NCBI GenBank assembly: GCA_001767835.1
Contig: MEMA01000002.1
Coordinates: 1-38,510 of the forward strand
Direction: 5' to 3'
DNA length: 38,510 nt
Origin: Alphaproteobacteria bacterium GWC2_42_16
Lineage (GTDB): Bacteria; Pseudomonadota; Alphaproteobacteria; UBA9655
Shown: positions 32,424-38,510 of the stretch, piece by piece
Numbering within the stretch: position 1 is the first letter of the stretch
Layout: every line of letters starts with the position of its first letter
Notes under the pieces: model-generated
What the model was told of the DNA's origin: nothing
Seen by the model: the letters and a program-made list of their open reading frames with translations, nothing else
Database searches by the model: none
Made by a program: the position numbers and the translations under genes

Positions 32424-34261
32424 GTAACCGTTCACGTACCCCCTAGCATGCGTTGCAATAATGATACAATTGGGGAATTTTTACACAAATATGCAATGGA
32501 TAAGCAATAAAGCTTGACGGTATTTTTGGTAAAAATTTGAGATGCTGTGTGTTTTAATGTGTTTGTATTATATGAGCATAACAAGAGGCTCAGGGAAGTT
32601 TTGAGAGGGGTTAACGTAGTAGATATACCCGAGGCGAGGCAAAAATTCTAAAACGTCAGTGTGCGGCCTTTAAGAGGCAAAAATTTTGATTTAAAAAGCT
32701 GTGCTATAGTGTTTCAAAGTTAATAACACGGGCTTTTATTCAGTGACCCCTACAGACACCAAAAGCATCTTAGAAAAACTTGGGCCATCTCTAGAGGCTA
32801 TTGCTGATCCGAATGTTAGGCTGATCATCACGCAGATCATTGAGGCGCAAAGGCAAGAGATTGCACTCCTCAAACAGAAGATCGAAGAGTTAGAGGAAAA
32901 GCTGAAGACGAATTCAAAGAACTCCTCAAAACCTCCTTCCAGCGATGGGTTCAAAAAAGAGGAGCCAAAAAAGAAGAAGAAAAAGGGAAAAAACAAACGC
33001 AAACAAGGTGGACAACCAGGACACCGAGGCGTGAGTCAAGACTATTTGCCCCTTGAGTCAGTCGATAAAATTGAAAAAATCAGCCCTCCGAAAGAGTGTC
33101 CTTGCGGAGCCTTGGTGATTCCGACCTCGGATTACAAGAGGCATCAAGTTCATGACCTACCCCTAATTAAGCCATTTGTGACAGAGTGGCAATTGTATAT
33201 GGGAACGTGTTGCGGCTGTGGAAAAAAGCATATGGCTGAGCTTCCTCCTGGTGTTCCCCGAGGATTCTTAGGCCTCCGTCCACTCGCCATGATTGGGACG
33301 TTAACGGGCGATTACCGAATGAGCAAAAGAAATGTGACCTTTTTGCTCGAGGACTTTTTTGGACTCCGTGTCAGCTTAGGGACTGTATCTAATGCTGAAA
33401 AAATCGTAAGCAAAGCTCTGGAACTCCCTGTTCAAGAAGCCAAAGACTTTATCCCGCAACAAGATGTTGTCCATGGAGACGAAACGAGCCATGCTGAATG
33501 CGGTCAAAAAATGTGGACATGGGCTTTTATTGCGGCACGGGTTGCGGCTTTTGTGATACGCCCCTCCCGGGGGTCTCAAGTCGCAAAGGACTTTTTGGGG
33601 GAGACGTTTCAAGGAATATTGAATACGGACCGTTGGTCAGCTTACACTTGGCTTGCCGCCATTTTCCGTCAAATCTGCTGGGCTCACCTGTTGCGTGACT
33701 TTCGAAAAATCTCGGAACGGAGAGGACTCTCGAAGAGACTCGGAAAAGATTTGTTGGAGCTCACTCATGAGATGTTTAGTCACTGGAATAAGGTTCGAGA
33801 TGGCACTTTATCTCGAATGCAATTCCAAGAACTCATGAAACCCATCAGAATACACGTCGAAGATTTGCTGACCCAAGGGACACAGTGTAAACACAATAAA
33901 ACCAAAGGGATGTGCAAGCAAATCCTCAAACTTAAACAGGCCCTCTGGACCTTTGTGGATAAAGAGGGGGTTGAGCCAACCAATAACCTTGCGGAACAGA
34001 CGTTGAGGAGAATTGTCATCTGGCGAAAAACAAGCTTCGGGACACAATCCTCTCGAGGCACCCTCTACCTTGAACGCATCATGACGGTCGTTGCCACCTG
34101 CAAGCTACAAAAACGTAATGTCTTAGATTTTGTGACTCAGGCAATTCAAGCCCACTTCTCCAACACGGAACTTCCTTCCCTCCTGCCTTCTTATCCTAAA
34201 CCTATTTCCCTACCACTCGCTGCCTAACAAAAGCGGGCGCCTACCCTAGGTGAACGGTTAC
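32424..34261 (+). mobile_element. complete IS66-family insertion sequence, 1838 bp
   Basis: Both ends begin with the inverted repeat GTAACCGTTCAC (32424-32435, and the complement at 34250-34261), then diverge after a further TA; GTAA is the typical IS66 end. An identical 8-bp duplication flanks the element. It encodes only the large transposase (tnpC type), without the accessory tnpA/tnpB genes, as in the ISBst12 subgroup. About 320 bp of non-coding sequence precede the transposase. Perfect duplications and an intact transposase indicate a recent insertion. The element disrupts a histidine-phosphatase-like gene downstream of the D,D-carboxypeptidase gene. Confidence 0.92.
32743..34227 (+). 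CDS. tnpC: IS66-family transposase
   Basis: The gene encodes 494 residues, starting at GTG. An N-terminal coiled coil (about 30-57) leads into the IS66 motif NSKNSSKPPSSDG and a lysine-rich stretch. A zinc-binding segment follows (CPCG, and CCGCGKKH near 156-163). The DDE catalytic core is visible as Asp246 (VVHGDETSH), Asp296 (ILNTDRWSAY) and Glu418 (EPTNNLAEQTLRR), with ICWAHLLRDF between them. The frame is intact and spans most of the element, so it is probably active. No ribosome-binding site is obvious. Confidence 0.95.
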   Translation: MTPTDTKSILEKLGPSLEAIADPNVRLIITQIIEAQRQEIALLKQKIEELEEKLKTNSKNSSKPPSSDGFKKEEPKKKKKKGKNKRKQGGQPGHRGVSQDYLPLESVDKIEKISPPKECPCGALVIPTSDYKRHQVHDLPLIKPFVTEWQLYMGTCCGCGKKHMAELPPGVPRGFLGLRPLAMIGTLTGDYRMSKRNVTFLLEDFFGLRVSLGTVSNAEKIVSKALELPVQEAKDFIPQQDVVHGDETSHAECGQKMWTWAFIAARVAAFVIRPSRGSQVAKDFLGETFQGILNTDRWSAYTWLAAIFRQICWAHLLRDFRKISERRGLSKRLGKDLLELTHEMFSHWNKVRDGTLSRMQFQELMKPIRIHVEDLLTQGTQCKHNKTKGMCKQILKLKQALWTFVDKEGVEPTNNLAEQTLRRIVIWRKTSFGTQSSRGTLYLERIMTVVATCKLQKRNVLDFVTQAIQAHFSNTELPSLLPSYPKPISLPLAA

Positions 34262-34269
34262 CATTATTT
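34262..34269. repeat. right target-site duplication of the IS66 element
   Basis: CATTATTT immediately follows the right inverted repeat and is identical to 32416-32423. Confidence 0.9.
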
Positions 34270-34789
34270 TTCGGAATCAAGTTTTTATCAAGATCCTCCC
34301 ATTACGCATATTTTTGCAGCCTATAAAAGACTGCCCAAGCCTTACATAAGGTGTAAGCAAACTTGTAAACCCCTTGCGGATTATTTAAAAATTCCTATAG
34401 ACACATCTTATCAACCCACTCAAATTGATAAACTTGCTAAAGAAATTTTGGCAAATCCTAAATACAACGATCGTACCGTATTGATTTGTTGGGATCATTA
34501 TCATATTCCTTCTCTTATCAAGGCTTTTGGAGCTGAGGAGCCTGGGACTTGGGATAATGATATTTATGATCAAGTTTACGTGCTTACTTTTCAGAAAGAT
34601 GCTAAACCACAGGTTCAGAAAATTTTGCAGCAGTTGATGTATGGAGATCGCACAACCTTTTCCGCCTCACTAACTGCTCTTCCTGAAATTGCGGCTCCTT
34701 GCCCTAAGGAAGACTAGGAACCGCTTAATAATTTTTAGGCTCAATTTCCTTCATTGTAGAACGTGCGTAGCCCCCCCCTCTAGAATTCT

Positions 34790-35248
34790 TTATGATTTAG
34801 ATCTAGGCGCAACAACACTAATTATTGGAACGTTGAGTTGACAAGCATCGATAACTCTATGCTCATCAGAAACAGTTATAGATCCTCCCATACCGACATC
34901 TCCTAATTTTCCGTATATGTCACCTGAAGACATTGCCTTGTTAAAAACTTCAGTTAACGTCGTTGCTAACCTTCGACATGCACTAGGATCAGGAACATTA
35001 TATATATAAAGTGGTGGCATAGTGAATTGACACGTACCAGCTGGATTTTCATCATTAAACTTTATAGTGCCTCCTAAAGAAAGGACTAATGTAATGCCTT
35101 TGGATATATCTCCTGAGTATATTGAATCTCCAATGACGGTATCAACTTTATATTCAAAGTTTTGAGTACAGTTAGTAGTATAAGAAATTGCAGCGGTTGA
35201 AGCTATACAAGAAAAGATGGTCGTCAAAAAAATAAATTTCCTGTTCAT
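34790..35248 (-). CDS. exported protein of unknown function
   Basis: The start at 35248 has an AGAAGGAGA ribosome-binding site and gives 152 residues beginning MNRKFIFLTTIFSCIASTAA, a signal peptide; the frame extends upstream to 35293 but without export features. The mature part contains four cysteines (NCTQ, TCQF, ACRR, ACQL) that could form two disulfides, and looks beta-rich in its first half (ITLVLSLGGTIKF). I do not recognise a family. It lies alone between the IS-split gene and the toxin-antitoxin pair. Confidence 0.65.
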   Translation of the reverse strand: MNRKFIFLTTIFSCIASTAAISYTTNCTQNFEYKVDTVIGDSIYSGDISKGITLVLSLGGTIKFNDENPAGTCQFTMPPLYIYNVPDPSACRRLATTLTEVFNKAMSSGDIYGKLGDVGMGGSITVSDEHRVIDACQLNVPIISVVAPRSKS

Positions 35249-35470
35249 AATTTGTCTCCTTCTGTTCATTTGAATTTTATTTTCACATTTCATCTTAAAG
35301 AGGATGTGTTAAGAAATCATTAACACAACGGAGATTTTATCAATGACTCATCCGACTCTCATGGGCGAGAGAGGCTGGATCTGATCCCTCAAAATGTGTT
35401 GTTTATTGTGATATACTTGCTGGATGCTTGTGTAGGGAATTAACAACTGTTTAAGTCTTATATTTTTCTG

Positions 35471-35502
35471 TTGACATCATTTTAAACCAGTCTTATACTG
35501 GT
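35471..35502 (+). promoter_or_regulatory. sigma-70 promoter with overlapping operator for the toxin-antitoxin operon
   Basis: TTGACA (35471-35476) and TATACT (35494-35499) are separated by exactly 17 bp, close to consensus. A perfect inverted repeat, ACCAGT (35486-35491) and ACTGGT (35497-35502), overlaps the -10 box; it is well placed for autorepression by the antitoxin, alone or with toxin. The antitoxin starts about 20 bp downstream. Confidence 0.8.
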
Positions 35503-35523
35503 GTATATTGATGGAGATGCCTT

Positions 35524-35763
35524 ATGATTACTATCAGCGCTTATGAAGCCAAAACTCATTTATCCGAACTCCTAAACAAAGTAAAAAGCGGAGAAAGGGT
35601 CCTTATTACAAAACATCATGTCCCTATTGCCATGATGTCACCCGCCCCTCTTCAAAGGAAAAGATCCCTTAAGGAAACTGTTGAGGCCATGAAACAATTC
35701 AGAAAAGGAAATAAACTTCAGGGCCTTCATATAAAAAATATGATAGAAGAAGGTCGCCGGTGA
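35524..35763 (+). CDS. type II antitoxin, Phd/YefM family
   Basis: The 79 residues begin MITISAYEAKTHLSELLNKV then GERVLITKHHVPIAMM, the Phd/YefM DNA-binding dimerisation fold. The C-terminal third is basic and probably wraps the toxin (residues 50-79). It is expected to neutralise the PIN toxin encoded next and to repress the shared promoter through the palindrome at 35486-35502. A short GGAG lies before the ATG. Its stop overlaps the toxin GTG start (GTGA), so toxin translation is coupled. Confidence 0.92.
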   Translation: MITISAYEAKTHLSELLNKVKSGERVLITKHHVPIAMMSPAPLQRKRSLKETVEAMKQFRKGNKLQGLHIKNMIEEGRR

Positions 35764-36176
35764 ATCGATTTGTTCTCGACTGTTCCCTCACCATGAGCTG
35801 GTGTTTTGAAGATGAGAAAACACCTCTAGGTGATCATATTCTTGATCTTCTCATGAAACAAGAATATGAAGCTCTCGTCCCCTCTTTGTGGCGTCTCGAG
35901 GTCGTTAATGTCCTGAGTGTCGCCGAAAAACGAGGGCGGCTTTCAACAGCACGTTCTTTGCTTTTTCTTGATTTTCTCTTGGAACTTCCCATCTTCGTTG
36001 ATGAAGCCCCTCAAGATGTAAAAGATATCCTCATGCTCTCAAGGACTTATAACCTCAGTTCTTACGATGCAGCGTATCTTGATCTTGCCACAAAAGAACA
36101 ACTTCCTCTTGTGACTTTAGACAAAAAGCTTCAAACCGCAGCAAATTCTGCTAACATTCCAACATTAAAACTATAG
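35760..36176 (+). CDS. vapC: VapC-like PIN-domain ribonuclease toxin
   Basis: The 138 residues form a PIN domain. Acidic active-site residues are visible in FVLDCSLTMSW (Asp7), LWRLEVVNVL (Glu), SSYDAAYLDLA (Asp) and TLDKKL (Asp), so the Mg2+-dependent nuclease site is complete. VapC toxins cleave specific tRNAs or rRNA; the target is not predictable here. Translation starts at a GTG overlapping the antitoxin stop. The operon converges with rplT, 13 bp away. The antitoxin is of Phd/YefM type, a frequent VapBC pairing. Confidence 0.92.
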   Translation: MNRFVLDCSLTMSWCFEDEKTPLGDHILDLLMKQEYEALVPSLWRLEVVNVLSVAEKRGRLSTARSLLFLDFLLELPIFVDEAPQDVKDILMLSRTYNLSSYDAAYLDLATKEQLPLVTLDKKLQTAANSANIPTLKL

Positions 36177-36189
36177 ATTCTAAGTTTAA

Positions 36190-36549
36190 TTACACAACCA
36201 AAGCCTTTTGAGCTTGAGCAACGATCTCTTTAAAAGCTATAGGCTCATGAACTGCAAGGTCCGCTAGAACCTTCCGGTCAATCTCAATACCTGCTCTTGT
36301 AAGGCCATTCACAAACTTTGAGTAGGTCATACCGTGCTCACGCGCACCAGCGTTAATCCGTTGGATCCACAAAGCGCGGAAGTCACGCTTGCGGGTGCGG
36401 CGATCGCGATAAGCATATTGTAAAGCTTTCTCAACGCGCTGTAGGGCAATACGATAGCAACTCTTTGAGCGGCCACGATATCCTTTGGCGAGCTTTAAAA
36501 CTTTTTTATGACGGGCGTGTGCTGTTGTCCCACGTTTTATATGTGCCAT
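36190..36549 (-). CDS. rplT: 50S ribosomal protein L20
   Basis: The 119 residues are a full L20: the basic N-terminus with [20 protein letters not shown] then [20 protein letters not shown] and [20 protein letters not shown] is unmistakable. L20 is needed for early 50S assembly and in other bacteria represses its own operon. A strong AGGAGG ribosome-binding site lies before the ATG. It follows rpmI by 12 bp. The usual downstream neighbour pheS is absent; the toxin-antitoxin pair is there in its place. Confidence 0.98.
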   Translation of the reverse strand: MAHIKRGTTAHARHKKVLKLAKGYRGRSKSCYRIALQRVEKALQYAYRDRRTRKRDFRALWIQRINAGAREHGMTYSKFVNGLTRAGIEIDRKVLADLAVHEPIAFKEIVAQAQKALVV

Positions 36550-36561
36550 ATCTCAATCCTC

Positions 36562-36762
36562 CTATAATCCATAGGGCATAAAACGACGGACGATCTTTGC
36601 ATCACACTCTCTCATGATTGTGGTGCCGCGAGCAGTGCGCCTCGTTTCAGGCGAACGCTTACGCATTCCATGTCGTTTGCCGGCTTGAGCTGTAATCACT
36701 TTACCTGTCGCTGTTAAGCGAAAGCGCTTTTTCACGCTACTCTTTGTCTTTAACTTGGGCAT
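36562..36762 (-). CDS. rpmI: 50S ribosomal protein L35
   Basis: The 66 residues match L35 throughout ([20 protein letters not shown], then [14 protein letters not shown]). It is first in the rpmI-rplT pair. infC, which usually precedes it, is not upstream: instead there is a leader of about 100 bp with hairpins and a promoter-like site, followed by decayed sequence. Confidence 0.98.
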   Translation of the reverse strand: MPKLKTKSSVKKRFRLTATGKVITAQAGKRHGMRKRSPETRRTARGTTIMRECDAKIVRRFMPYGL

Positions 36763-36791
36763 TTTCTCACTCTCTCACGTTATATCTCAAC

Positions 36792-36807
36792 TCCCCTAAG
36801 GTGGGGA
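36792..36807 (-). promoter_or_regulatory. GC-rich hairpin in the rpmI leader
   Basis: TCCCC (36792-36796) pairs with GGGGA (36803-36807) around six bases, about 30 bp upstream of the rpmI start. A second stem, CGCTCT/AGAGCG, lies at 36842-36864. Leader structures of this kind can mediate L20 autoregulation in other bacteria; that role is inferred here. Confidence 0.4.
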
Positions 36808-36864
36808 AATTCTAGGTCGGCATGCCCGGGATATGATCCCTCGCTCTCGCTAGATGTAAGAGCG

Positions 36865-36893
36865 CTTATATCAGGTAGTTTTTCAGAGCACAA
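36865..36893 (-). promoter_or_regulatory. putative promoter for rpmI-rplT
   Basis: On the minus strand TTGTGC (36888-36893) and TATAAG (36865-36870) are 17 bp apart, about 100 bp upstream of rpmI. The match to consensus is moderate. A dedicated promoter would be expected because infC is missing from its usual place. Confidence 0.4.
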
Positions 36894-36947
36894 GATCAAT
36901 TTCAAAGAAGCCGAGACTTAGGGCTTGAGAAATAATAAGTTAAATGA

Positions 36948-37139
36948 TTATGGGGCTATCGTATAGTTCCATTCAGGATGGAAAGAGTCTCCCGTAAGCT
37001 TGATAGACTCGATTTCTTCTTGAGTGACAACAATACCTTTTTGATATGTATTGTTATCTAAAAATGCCTTTATATTTAATAATTGTTTCCATTGAAACCA
37101 AAGGATTACGCTTTCACCTGATTCACATTGCAGGGTGTG
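36948..37139 (-). pseudogene. 3' remnant of an ISAzo13-type transposase
   Basis: The open minus-strand frame ends with LNIKAFLDNNTYQKGIVVTQ, EEIESIKLTGDSF and HPEWNYTIAP. The sequence (D)xNxYxxGxxVTxEExxxxxLxxxxFHxEWNYTI-P is the C-terminus of ISAzo13-family (Rhodopirellula-type) transposases. Residues further upstream in this frame do not continue the match and the frame closes at 37140, so the rest of the gene is deleted or scrambled. No terminal repeat of the element is apparent. Confidence 0.72.
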
Positions 37140-37199
37140 TCATTCAACATGCACGGCGGCTTATCATTAAAGTGAGCTCACATCCTAAAATTATTGGTC

Positions 37200-37337
37200 T
37201 TATCCAGACCATCCGGCAAAAATAGAAGCCTTGGCCATTCCTCCACCAAGAGAGATACCCTTATGTTCATAACCAAGAAAGGAGACAAAACCATTTTGAA
37301 GGATTGCTGGGGTTGAAATGAACTCGTCCTCAGAAGA
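37200..37337 (-). pseudogene. unrecognised open fragment without start codon
   Basis: A 45-codon minus-strand frame between two stops reads with ordinary protein-like composition (ISTPAILQNGFVSFLGYEHK then GISLGGGMAKASIFAGWSG). It has no start codon with a ribosome-binding site near its beginning, and I do not recognise the family. Lying beside the transposase remnant in a gene-poor stretch, it is probably debris of a lost gene, but it could be chance. Confidence 0.25.
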
Positions 37338-37491
37338 TCAATTTATGGAACAAACAGAGCCATTTTAACTTTTTCTAAGAAGGTTTGGCAGCATCTCTAA
37401 AAAATGCAGCCGCAAAAACTAAAAAGGTCTTTTTTAACACCCTTCAACTCATCCTAAAATTTAGGTGAAGGATTTTGGTAGCAGATCGGTG

Positions 37492-37519
37492 TTGACTTTT
37501 AGCTGTCTTTTTATATGAT
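37492..37519 (+). promoter_or_regulatory. putative sigma-70 promoter of the TPR gene
   Basis: TTGACT (37492-37497) and TATGAT (37514-37519) are 16 bp apart, 32 bp before the start codon. Both boxes are near consensus. Confidence 0.6.
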
Positions 37520-37550
37520 GATATTAGAGTTTTATTATAAAGGATTTGTT

Positions 37551-38510
37551 ATGTTAAAATTTTCTCTTCTCTTTTCTTCTTCGTTTTTAGTTCTTTCATT
37601 ATTTGTTAATCATTCTCTCGATGCTATGATTCACAACCATTTTGCCCCAGAGGAAAGCGACTCCGTACGACATTCTCAAGGCTCTCCTCAAAGGATAGAA
37701 GAAGAAAAGTCAGATACTAAAAGCACGGTCAGGACTCCAGATAAGACTAACAACCCTCTGCCACAAGGGGAAGAACTCCTTCCTTCTTTTTCATCCAGTA
37801 AACACCAAGAGGAGGTCCGTGGCTTTCTTAGGAGAACAGCAATTGCAAGCGTAAATCAGCTCGAGAAGAGATTGAATGAAATGAATCCTACGGATTTAGA
37901 AGGGATGTATAAGGTTGCAACAGCATTGCGGCATGTTGAAAAAAAGTGGTGGGGATTGGCTTCAGAGATCTTCATAAGGCTAACTAATTATCCCCAAATT
38001 GATCCTTCTTTAAAAGGATTTTGCTATTTGGGGTTAGCAAAGATAGCCTCAAGAAATTATAATGGCGCTGAAAAGATTAAGTATGGAGAGAAGGCTATAG
38101 AGAGCGACCCGCGGTGCGCGAGGTTTCGCATATGGCTTGGAAATGTCTATAATGTACATAATCAGACATACAAGGGGGTTGCACAGCTCGAAACAGCTCT
38201 GCAATTAGCAGGAGATATAGGGGACAAGTCCTTGCAAGCCGAAGCTCACATCGGCCTTGGAAATGCGCGCGATGGAGATGATAAAGATCACTATCGTAAG
38301 GCTCTGCGATTAGCAGGAGATATAGGGGACAAGTCCTTGCAAGCCGAAGCTCACATCGGCCTTGGAAATGCGCGCGATGGAGATGATAAAGCTCACTATC
38401 GTGAGGCTCTGCGATTAGCAGGAGAGATAGGGGACAAGTCCTTGCAAGCCGAAGCTCACATCGGCCTTGGAAATGCGCGCGATGGAGATGATAAAGCTCA
38501 CTATCGTGAG
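37551..38510 (+). CDS. secreted TPR-repeat protein, 3' end beyond the window
   Basis: At least 320 residues are encoded without a stop. AAGGAT lies 6 nt before the ATG. The N-terminus MLKFSLLFSSSFLVLSLFVN is a signal peptide, followed by a low-complexity Ser/Lys/Glu/Pro linker (about 35-100). From about residue 105 helical TPR-like pairs begin. From 38196 the protein consists of 35-residue repeats of the form ALRLAGDIGDKSLQAEAHIG then LGNARDGDDKAHYRE, which resemble the LGN/kinesin-light-chain type of tetratricopeptide (IGDKS, LGNA) but shorter than the usual 40. TPR arrays bind proteins, so an extracytoplasmic or host-directed binding role is plausible but unproved. The full length cannot be seen. 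Confidence 0.8.
   Translation, partial: MLKFSLLFSSSFLVLSLFVNHSLDAMIHNHFAPEESDSVRHSQGSPQRIEEEKSDTKSTVRTPDKTNNPLPQGEELLPSFSSSKHQEEVRGFLRRTAIASVNQLEKRLNEMNPTDLEGMYKVATALRHVEKKWWGLASEIFIRLTNYPQIDPSLKGFCYLGLAKIASRNYNGAEKIKYGEKAIESDPRCARFRIWLGNVYNVHNQTYKGVAQLETALQLAGDIGDKSLQAEAHIGLGNARDGDDKDHYRKALRLAGDIGDKSLQAEAHIGLGNARDGDDKAHYREALRLAGEIGDKSLQAEAHIGLGNARDGDDKAHYRE
38196..38510 (+). repeat. tandem 105-bp repeats (three units, continuing past the window)
   Basis: Units start at 38196, 38301 and 38406, and the third ends exactly at 38510. Units 1 and 2 differ at about three positions and units 2 and 3 at one, so they are over 97% identical. Each encodes one 35-residue TPR-like repeat. Such identity means recent duplication or ongoing homogenisation. 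Confidence 0.95.

Larger units (their letters stand above)
32254..34717 (+). pseudogene. exported histidine-phosphatase-like gene interrupted by an IS66 element
   Basis: The 5' part (32254-32423) encodes a signal peptide MKKILFLFLCSFVLSLEPSL and KVVIIRHANKVPGGLCLSLQ, where the RHAN motif resembles the catalytic RHG of histidine phosphatases, then stops just inside the insertion (TAA at 32425). The 3' part (34262-34717) carries on in frame with HYFSESSFYQDPPITHIFAA to a stop at 34717. Removing the element and one copy of the duplicated CATTATTT restores a continuous frame of about 208 residues. RHAN in place of RHG suggests that even the original protein may lack normal phosphatase activity. 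A GTG at 34250 in the element end could restart translation of the 3' half, without a signal peptide. Confidence 0.8.

Noticed and set aside
32736-33002. 88-codon minus-strand frame, phenylalanine-rich
   Set aside because: It is a mirror of the lysine/glutamate-rich N-terminus of the transposase on the plus strand.
34250-34717. separate 155-residue gene starting at GTG
   Set aside because: The GTG lies within the IS66 right end and the frame is the interrupted 3' half of the phosphatase-like gene, so it is annotated as part of that pseudogene.
38196-38510. CRISPR array
   Set aside because: The repeat is 105 bp, contiguous without spacers and in frame inside a protein gene.

Overview
The window looks like the chromosome of an alphaproteobacterium with AT-leaning composition, probably host-associated and possibly Holosporales-like (an inference). 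Alphaproteobacterial markers are the cluster DUF1013/TrcR - HIG1-type twin-membrane protein - cobalamin adenosyltransferase - etfB - etfA - 3-hydroxybutyryl-CoA dehydrogenase, a tiny NDUFS6-type CHCC zinc-finger protein, the xseB-ispA pair, and bifunctional PutA. Several small exported proteins of unknown function, a secreted TPR-repeat protein, decaying genes and transposon remnants fit a host-associated lifestyle, but they do not prove it.

Layout. 1-1.4 kb: two small exported proteins, a broken 3' remnant of uvrB and two imperfect inverted repeats. 1.4-3.5 kb: AmpG-like muropeptide permease, a cold-shock protein with a long leader and terminator, the CHCC zinc-finger gene, tRNA-Arg(CCG). 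3.5-6.2 kb: an MHS-family transporter and a divergent LysR regulator; between them a minus-strand run of three hairpins ending in a U-tract looks like a small RNA with an anti-Shine-Dalgarno loop. 6.3-11 kb: TrkH potassium channel subunit, then a second transporter co-translated with a SAM methyltransferase, next to a second LysR gene. 11.4-14.6 kb: a DnaA-N-like small protein, then amaB-gcdH (lysine/aminoadipate breakdown). 14.7-24.4 kb: a frameshifted exported protein, then a long minus-strand block reading pfk, trcR-like, HIG1, ATR, etfB, etfA, hbd, xseB, ispA, PBP1A, apaG. 24.5-27 kb: an apparently exported response-regulator receiver protein, tRNA-Glu(TTC) and an M23 peptidase. 27-32.4 kb: rbsK-putA operon, then a D,D-carboxypeptidase. 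32.2-34.7 kb: a histidine-phosphatase-like gene split by a complete IS66-family element with an 8-bp target duplication. 34.8-38.5 kb: an exported protein, a Phd/VapC-type toxin-antitoxin pair with a textbook promoter and operator, rplT-rpmI, an ISAzo13-type transposase remnant, and the 5' part of a secreted TPR protein whose 105-bp repeats are nearly identical and run off the window end.

How it fits together. AmaB, GcdH, ETF and 3-hydroxybutyryl-CoA dehydrogenase form much of a route from the lysine-derived semialdehyde, via glutaryl-CoA and crotonyl-CoA, to acetoacetyl-CoA; PutA feeds proline to glutamate. With two MHS-type transporters this points to use of imported amino acids or organic acids. 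AmpG, PBP1A, the D,D-carboxypeptidase and the M23 peptidase cover peptidoglycan synthesis, trimming and recycling. The observations most worth following are the small-RNA candidate beside the LysR gene, the exported receiver domain and the secreted TPR repeat protein.
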